Source: Pseudomonadota bacterium
GTDB taxonomy: Bacteria; Pseudomonadota; Alphaproteobacteria; Rhizobiales; Devosiaceae
Reading direction: 5' to 3'
Length of the DNA stretch: 10,149 nucleotides
NCBI GenBank assembly: GCA_023436745.1
Contig: JAEZHZ010000266.1
Location: 1 to 10,149 of the forward strand
Both the position numbers and the translations under genes were made by a program. Below, piece after piece: positions 6,825 through 10,149 of this stretch; position 1 is the stretch's first letter, and each line of letters opens with the position of its first letter. Below the pieces are notes generated by a model that saw only the letters and a list, made by a program, of their open reading frames with translations, made no database searches and had not been told where the DNA came from.

Positions 6825-6885
6825 TTCCTGTTTCTGGCGCCTGCCCTTGGCCGCCGCAGCACCAACAGCACCACCTGAAACGAAA

Positions 6886-6909
6886 AAAGCCGCCCCGAGG
6901 GGCGGCTTT
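6886..6909 (-). terminator. Intrinsic terminator of the cold-shock gene
   Basis: AAAGCCGCCCC (6886-6896) and GGGGCGGCTTT (6899-6909) make a strong GC stem. Read on the minus strand it ends in TTTTTT, a classic Rho-independent terminator 25 nt after the csp stop. On the plus strand the tail is only TTTC, so it may also catch read-through from the HxlR side with lower efficiency. Confidence 0.92.
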
Positions 6910-6934
6910 CGTCATGCATCTGAGATGCCGAAGC

Positions 6935-7150
6935 TTACTGAACCAGGGTCAGGTTGATCGCGGATTCGCGACCATCGCGACCGGTCTCGACTTCGTAGGT
7001 GACCTTGTCGTTCTCGTAGAGACCGTCAACGCCCGAGCGCTGGACAGCCGAAACGTGCACGAAGTGGTCCTTGCCGCCGTTTTCCGGGGTGATGAAACCA
7101 AAACCCTTGGTGGCGTTGAAGAACTTGACGGTACCGTTGATGGTGGCCAT
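6935..7150 (-). CDS. Cold-shock domain protein, CspA family
   Basis: A 71-aa single cold-shock domain that binds single-stranded nucleic acid and acts as an RNA chaperone in the cytoplasm. RNP1-like KGFGFI is at 15-20 and RNP2-like HFVHVSAV at 29-36; the protein begins MATINGTVKFFN and ends INLTLVQ, spanning the full domain. ATG 7150 is chosen for the family N-terminus and AAGGA 8 nt upstream; the frame stays open about 28 codons further up, but that part is probably leader. A good -10 (TATCAT, 7238-7233 on the minus strand) lacks a clear -35; if used, the leader would be about 75 nt, in keeping with the long leaders of csp genes. Which csp paralogue this is, and whether it is cold-induced, cannot be told. 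Confidence 0.96.
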   Translation of the reverse strand: MATINGTVKFFNATKGFGFITPENGGKDHFVHVSAVQRSGVDGLYENDKVTYEVETGRDGRESAINLTLVQ

Positions 7151-7423
7151 TTGGATATTCCTTAAAGCTCGGAGCCGAAGCGAACGAGCGGTTTCCCTCC
7201 GCGACATGCAGGAGGGGACTACAAACGTTCGCATGATAGATCAGTGAGCCAAGGACCGGAGATGACCGGCAGCGGCAGCCGACTTAGGCTGAAAACGTAT
7301 GCGCACCTTATGACAGCTGAAAGTGTTTGGAACAAGGCGTAATCGCAAACGGCTCCCGGCACCCGGTTTTCCCCAGCCCGCAGCTGGAAGTGGATATCGC
7401 ATCCACAGCCTGCGCATTCCCCC
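7151..7423. other. Gene-free stretch: csp leader and upstream region
   Basis: Part of a 342-nt gap between csp and the tRNA genes. The csp-proximal part is its probable 5' leader and promoter. The rest has a small CAGCC/GGCTG hairpin (7276-7291) and no convincing gene; reading frames crossing it lack family features, and one runs into the tRNAs. Confidence 0.5.
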
Positions 7424-7453
7424 TTGACCCCCGCCGCGATTTCATGGTCTATC
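7424..7453 (+). promoter_or_regulatory. Candidate promoter of the tRNA-Val pair
   Basis: TTGACC (7424-7429) is followed after 18 nt by TCTATC (7448-7453). The -35 matches 5 of 6 consensus bases; the -10 is weak. The start would be near 7460, about 33 nt before the first tRNA, a normal distance for a processed precursor. Confidence 0.45.
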
Positions 7454-7492
7454 CCGCCACCGAAGCGGCTCGTCCGCTTCTCCCGGAGAGAT

Positions 7493-7567
<75 letters not shown>

Positions 7568-7594
7568 TCTCTCTGTTTCCCTGCCTCGGGCAGC

Positions 7595-7669
7595 GGGTGC
7601 GTAGCTCAGCGGGAGAGCACTGCCTTCACACGGCAGGGGTCACAGGTTCAATCCCTGTCGCACCCACCA
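7595..7669 (+). tRNA. tRNA-Val (anticodon CAC)
   Basis: A complete 75-nt cloverleaf with encoded CCA. The acceptor GGGTGCG pairs with CGCACCC, the D arm is identical to the preceding tRNA, the anticodon stem CTGCC/GGCAG holds loop TTCACAC (anticodon CAC), and the T arm is ACAGG-TTCAATC-CCTGT. It reads GTG. No clear T-run terminator follows. The next 207 nt (7670-7876) contain no gene I can support and no repeat of the tRNA 3' end that would suggest an integrated element. Confidence 0.97.
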
Positions 7670-7876
7670 TCTAGCTCCGGCCAGTGGTGTTCTGAAATCC
7701 GCAACAGCCTCCCTGATGCGCAATCGGCCTGCTGCAGAGCCTGACGTGTTTCTGTGGCCTGCAGCCCGCAAGAAGACCCGCGCCCATGGATCGCGGAGCA
7801 ACTTCCCCGAAACACCCATTCCTCACGTCGTGCCTGATCCTCCGCCGGTGCCTGCCGCTCTGAGGCCCCGGGCGGA

Positions 7877-8110
7877 TCAATCCAGTCCTGCAGCAGCGCG
7901 GAGCGCCGCATTGATGCGCTCCTGCCAGCCCGGGCCATCCTGCTGGAAGTGAGCGAGTGCGTCGCGGTCTATGCGCAGGGATACCAGTTCCTTGCCGACC
8001 GGCGGCACGTTCACGGCGGGCCTGGTTTCGGCCGGCTTGCTCGTCACCGCCTTGAACGCCGCCTCGGCGGTCTCGGTGGCGGTGCTTCGTCGTCGGGGCG
8101 GCTGAGCCAT
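7877..8110 (-). CDS. BrnA antitoxin-like small protein
   Basis: A 77-aa protein. Its second half, KELVSLRIDRDALAHFQQDGPGWQERINAALRAAAGL, carries the BrnA pattern (xVxLRxDxDVLxxFxxxGxGWQxRINxxLR), a ribbon-helix-helix-like domain that in true BrnTA systems binds DNA and neutralises the BrnT RNase. The first 40 residues are low-complexity, rich in Arg, Thr, Ala and Pro. ATG 8110 is preferred for GAGG 8 nt upstream; the frame is open further into the preceding gene, but those residues look non-coding. It lies 17 nt after the unknown 78-aa gene, as one transcript. No BrnT-like sequence (FEWDxxKxxxNxxKHGVxF) is seen nearby. Stand-alone BrnA-like proteins also occur in rhizobia, so it may simply be a small DNA-binding protein. 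Confidence 0.8.
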   Translation of the reverse strand: MAQPPRRRSTATETAEAAFKAVTSKPAETRPAVNVPPVGKELVSLRIDRDALAHFQQDGPGWQERINAALRAAAGLD

Positions 8111-8127
8111 CAGGATAACCTCGCTTG

Positions 8128-8364
8128 TCAGATCTTGCTGTAGAGCATCGTCACCGTCTCCACGCCGGAACTGCTCGTGTGGGTCACCCGTGCACGCAGG
8201 CGCTGGGTGTTTCCGATGGTGTGCAGGTCTTCCTGCAGCACTTTCATGGCCGCGGCCTTGGGCGAAGCGGCCGACACTTTGCACATGTCCGACTGCTGCG
8301 GCCGTCCGAGCGGATCGGTGTTGTAGGATTCAACGACGTATTCTAGTTGCGGCAAGCTGCTCAT
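8128..8364 (-). CDS. Unknown 78-aa protein upstream of the BrnA-like gene
   Basis: I do not recognise a family. The protein begins MSSLPQLEYVVESYNTDPLGRPQQ, has a likely helix around ASPKAAAMKVLQEDLHTI (33-50) and a beta-like end RLRARVTHTSSSGVETVTMLYSKI (55-78). There is one cysteine, and no signal peptide or membrane segment. The alternation of strand, helix and strands suggests a small alpha/beta fold; that is a guess. ATG 8364 has GGAG 6 nt upstream. It is first in a two-gene unit with the BrnA-like gene 17 nt downstream, the position a toxin would take in BrnTA operons, but it lacks BrnT motifs. Confidence 0.75.
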   Translation of the reverse strand: MSSLPQLEYVVESYNTDPLGRPQQSDMCKVSAASPKAAAMKVLQEDLHTIGNTQRLRARVTHTSSSGVETVTMLYSKI

Positions 8365-8476
8365 GGGTCGCTCCGGGCCTCACCATAGCAGCTTTGCCCG
8401 CCCGCGACGACAGGCCGAACACCGGCTGCTCCGCCATGGCCTCGTCACACCACGCACTCTGGTTGCGCGTATGGAC

Positions 8477-8507
8477 CGGCGCTGCCGGAGGGAAGCCAGC
8501 AACGCCG
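8477..8507 (-). terminator. Hairpin downstream of the GlsB-family gene
   Basis: In minus-strand RNA, CGGCGUUGCUGG pairs over 12 positions with CCGGCAGCGCCG, including two G-U wobbles, around a 7-nt loop; the structure begins 27 nt after the stop at 8535. The opposite-strand RNA would have two A-C mismatches instead. No T-run follows, so it may protect a 3' end or work with Rho. Confidence 0.4.
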
Positions 8508-8534
8508 GAGCCGTGTTTGTCTTCGAGCGCGCCG

Positions 8535-8795
8535 CTACACCCGGTTTCCGCTTACCGCGCGTCCGATCATGATGAGGATGCAGGCGCCGATGAAGCCTGC
8601 GATCAGGTAGCCGACCCAGCCACCGAAGGAGATGCCGAGCAGCCCGAGCAAGAGGCTCGCGATGATGGCCCCGACAATGCCTAGCACGATGTTCATGAGC
8701 ACACCGTTGCTGGTGTCCATGACCTTTCCGGCGAGCCAACCGGCCAAACCGCCGATAATGATCGCCGCAATCCAACCTACGCCGTCAAAACCCAT
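8535..8795 (-). CDS. GlsB/YeaQ/YmgE family stress-response membrane protein
   Basis: An 86-aa inner-membrane protein, formerly called transglycosylase-associated. Three hydrophobic segments fill it: about 6-24 (GWIAAIIIGGLAGWLAGKV), 33-54 (LMNIVLGIVGAIIASLLLGLLG) and 58-80 (GGWVGYLIAGFIGACILIMIGR). The GGLAGWLAG and NIVLGIVGA glycine patterns are typical. The family is small and stress-linked in many bacteria; its molecular role is unknown. ATG 8795 has an excellent AAGGAGG 5 nt upstream. It lies 72 nt downstream of cpdR on the same strand, but a tandem repeat with GGAAC boxes sits between them and may supply a stress-sigma promoter. Confidence 0.95.
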   Translation of the reverse strand: MGFDGVGWIAAIIIGGLAGWLAGKVMDTSNGVLMNIVLGIVGAIIASLLLGLLGISFGGWVGYLIAGFIGACILIMIGRAVSGNRV

Positions 8796-8826
8796 CGCTT
8801 CCTCCTTTGGTGTTCGACCCGGATGG

Positions 8827-8878
8827 GCCGTGCGATAGTTCCTAAGCTGTGAGCCGTGCGATAGTTCCTAAGCTGCGA
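8827..8878. repeat. 26-bp tandem direct repeat, two copies
   Basis: Two adjacent 26-bp units (8827-8852 and 8853-8878) differ at one base; a 23-bp core beginning GCCGTGCGATAGTTCC is identical in both. The right-hand copy contains the last two codons and the TAG stop of cpdR; the left copy is the same sequence repeated in the gap before glsB. On the minus strand each copy carries CTTAGGAACTATCGC. It looks like a local tandem duplication of the cpdR 3' end. Confidence 0.95.
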
Positions 8879-9227
8879 GTAGCCGCTCCACCTCGTTGAC
8901 GAGATCGCGAAGATGGAAGGGTTTGGAGAGCACCGACGCCTCCTTGGGCGCGTCGCTGTCGGGATTGAGAGCCACGGCCGCGAACCCGGTGATGAACATC
9001 ACCTTGAGGTCGGGGTCGAGTTCGGTGGCGCGCCGCGCCAGTTCGATGCCGTCCATTTCGGGCATGACGATGTCGCTCAGCAGCAGCGAGAAGGGTTCCT
9101 CGCGCAGGCGCTCGTAGGCCGACAGACCGTTGTCGAACGAAACCACCTCATAGCCGGCGTTCTTGAGCGCGCGGGTGAGGAAGCTGCGCATGTCGTTGTC
9201 GTCTTCTGCGAGCAGGATTCGCTTCAT
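8868..9227 (-). CDS. cpdR: Single-domain response regulator CpdR
   Basis: A 119-aa receiver domain with no output domain. The acidic pair D9/D10 (LAEDDND), phospho-acceptor Asp52 (LLSDIVMPEMDGIELA), Thr80 (FITGFAAVALNPDS) and Lys102 (LSKPFHLRDLV) are all present. FDNGLSAYERLREEPFSLLL and the alanine C-terminus LLAA match rhizobial CpdR1 closely. In Caulobacter and rhizobia, unphosphorylated CpdR primes ClpXP to degrade cell-cycle regulators, and the CckA-ChpT phosphorelay switches it off; the terminal alanines are thought to let CpdR itself be degraded. ATG 9227 has GGAG 6 nt upstream. Divergent from the formylglutamate amidohydrolase gene. The stop lies inside the tandem repeat. Confidence 0.93.
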   Translation of the reverse strand: MKRILLAEDDNDMRSFLTRALKNAGYEVVSFDNGLSAYERLREEPFSLLLSDIVMPEMDGIELARRATELDPDLKVMFITGFAAVALNPDSDAPKEASVLSKPFHLRDLVNEVERLLAA

Positions 9228-9253
9228 CAGGGTCTCCGGGCGCCCTCTGGCAG

Positions 9254-9266
9254 GCAGGTGATTCTA
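9254..9266 (-). promoter_or_regulatory. Possible cpdR promoter -10 region
   Basis: TAGAAT on the minus strand (9266-9261) matches 5 of 6 -10 bases and would start transcription near 9254, about 27 nt before the cpdR ATG. It overlaps GAATC, a GANTC site of the CcrM methyltransferase type. No good -35 is seen; a TTAA lies at 9278-9281. Weak evidence. Confidence 0.3.
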
Positions 9267-9420
9267 GCGCCTCATGTTTAAGCGAAGTTTGCAAAGGTGC
9301 AACCAGCCGCCCGCGACGCGGTTGTCTGCCCAGATGCTGGACAACGCGCCGGCAAAGGACGACAGTGTTGAGGCAAATCACTCTGGCGCCGCTCTTTGCG
9401 CCGGTTTGGGGGAGACCAGT

Positions 9421-10149
9421 TTGCGGTCCGACTATTGGGATCAACCGGCGTTCGAAACGATCCGCCCGCGGCGGTTGCTGGCTCCCGTTGTGTTCAACTC
9501 GCCACATTCCGGCCGCGTCTACCCCGAGCGCTTCCTCGCCATGACGAGGCTCGACAAGCTGTCGATACGCCAGTCCGAGGATGCCTATGTCGATGAACTG
9601 TTCGCGCGCGCGCCCCATCTCGGCGCACCGCTCCTGAGGGCCCACTTCCCGCGCGCCTATCTCGATGTGAACCGCGAGCCGTGGGAACTCGACCCCACCA
9701 TGTTCCATGAGCCGCTGTCGGACCGGTTCAACACCAGTTCACCGCGCGTCGCAGCGGGCCTCGGCACGCTCGCGCGCGTCGTGGCCGAGAACAAGCCGAT
9801 CTATCGCCACAGGCTGACGCTCGAGGATGCTCGCATGCGCATCGAGGGCATCTACCACCCCTATCATGCGGCGCTGCAGAAGCTGCTGAGCGAGGCCATC
9901 TCCGCCTTCGGCGTCGCCCTGCTGATCGACTGCCACTCCATGCCCCGCATCACCCGCACCAGCGAACGGGCAGCACCGGACATCGTGCTCGGCGACCGCT
10001 ACGGCACCACCTGCGCTTCCGGCCTGGTCGACCTGGCGGAAACCGTGTTCACCGCTGCCGGGCTCAGGGTCGCGCGCAATCGCCCCTACGCGGGCGGGTT
10101 CTGCACCCGCAGCTACGGCCGGCCCCAGCATGGCGTCCATGCCCTGCAG
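9421..10149 (+). CDS. N-formylglutamate amidohydrolase, N-terminal part
   Basis: The first 243 residues of an enzyme that hydrolyses N-formyl-L-glutamate to formate and glutamate (last step of one histidine-degradation route) or related N-formyl compounds. Seen: VVFNSPHSGRVYPERF (23-38), QSEDAYVDELF (51-61), YLDVNREPWELD (80-91), LLIDCHSMP (167-175), DRYG (192-195) and NRPYAGGFCTRSYGRPQHGVHALQ (220-243); the family is about 290 aa, so about 50 residues lie beyond the edge. TTG 9421 is the preferred start: GGGGGAG lies 6 nt upstream and the protein then opens like rhizobial homologues. The in-frame ATG 9334 has no Shine-Dalgarno and would add a lower-GC, non-conserved 29 residues. No other hut genes are visible, so the exact substrate is open. 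Confidence 0.93.
   Translation, partial: MRSDYWDQPAFETIRPRRLLAPVVFNSPHSGRVYPERFLAMTRLDKLSIRQSEDAYVDELFARAPHLGAPLLRAHFPRAYLDVNREPWELDPTMFHEPLSDRFNTSSPRVAAGLGTLARVVAENKPIYRHRLTLEDARMRIEGIYHPYHAALQKLLSEAISAFGVALLIDCHSMPRITRTSERAAPDIVLGDRYGTTCASGLVDLAETVFTAAGLRVARNRPYAGGFCTRSYGRPQHGVHALQ

Noticed and set aside
7877..8364. Complete BrnTA toxin-antitoxin pair
   Set aside because: The partner protein lacks the BrnT signature (FEWDxxK...NxxKHGVxF).

Overview
The window is GC-rich, tightly packed DNA from an alphaproteobacterium, most likely Hyphomicrobiales (Rhizobiales). The best taxonomic hints are a rhizobial-type CpdR response regulator next to a divergent N-formylglutamate amidohydrolase, a BrnA-like small protein, a small SWxSDxxAV-like protein family, and high GC at third codon positions. 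Most of the window is chromosomal housekeeping. I see no transposase, phage gene or CRISPR array.

Layout. 1-1328 (minus): a DUF72/YecE-like gene followed 7 nt later by the start of an aldose 1-epimerase-like gene that leaves the left edge. 1425-3869 (plus): the helicase gene hrpB, convergent with msrB (3910-4314, minus); a hairpin lies between them. 4407-5021 (plus): an FMN-binding pyridoxamine-phosphate-oxidase-like protein, then a 207-nt gap with three small hairpins, then a 104-aa protein (5229-5543). 5592-6188 (minus): an NADPH-dependent FMN reductase gene interrupted by one in-frame TGA, divergent from an intact HxlR-type regulator (6313-6699). A perfect 6-3-6 palindrome sits in the regulator's promoter between them. 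6700-7150: hairpins, a strong intrinsic terminator and a cold-shock protein gene (minus). 7493-7669: tandem tRNA-Val(GAC) and tRNA-Val(CAC). 7877-8364 (minus): a two-gene unit, an unknown 78-aa protein followed by a BrnA-antitoxin-like 77-aa protein. 8535-8795 (minus): a GlsB/YeaQ/YmgE membrane protein. 8868-9227 (minus): cpdR, whose stop codon lies inside a 26-bp tandem repeat. 9421 to the right edge (plus): N-formylglutamate amidohydrolase.

How the genes relate. Several are stress-linked: methionine sulfoxide repair (msrB), an electrophile- or redox-type HxlR/flavin reductase pair, cold shock, and GlsB. CpdR belongs to the CckA-ChpT phosphorelay that controls ClpXP proteolysis in the alphaproteobacterial cell cycle. 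I find no single new multigene system. The most interesting loci are the nonsense-broken reductase with its regulator and apparent operator intact, the BrnA-like orphan paired with an unknown small protein, and the tandem repeat between cpdR and glsB that places GGAAC boxes upstream of glsB.
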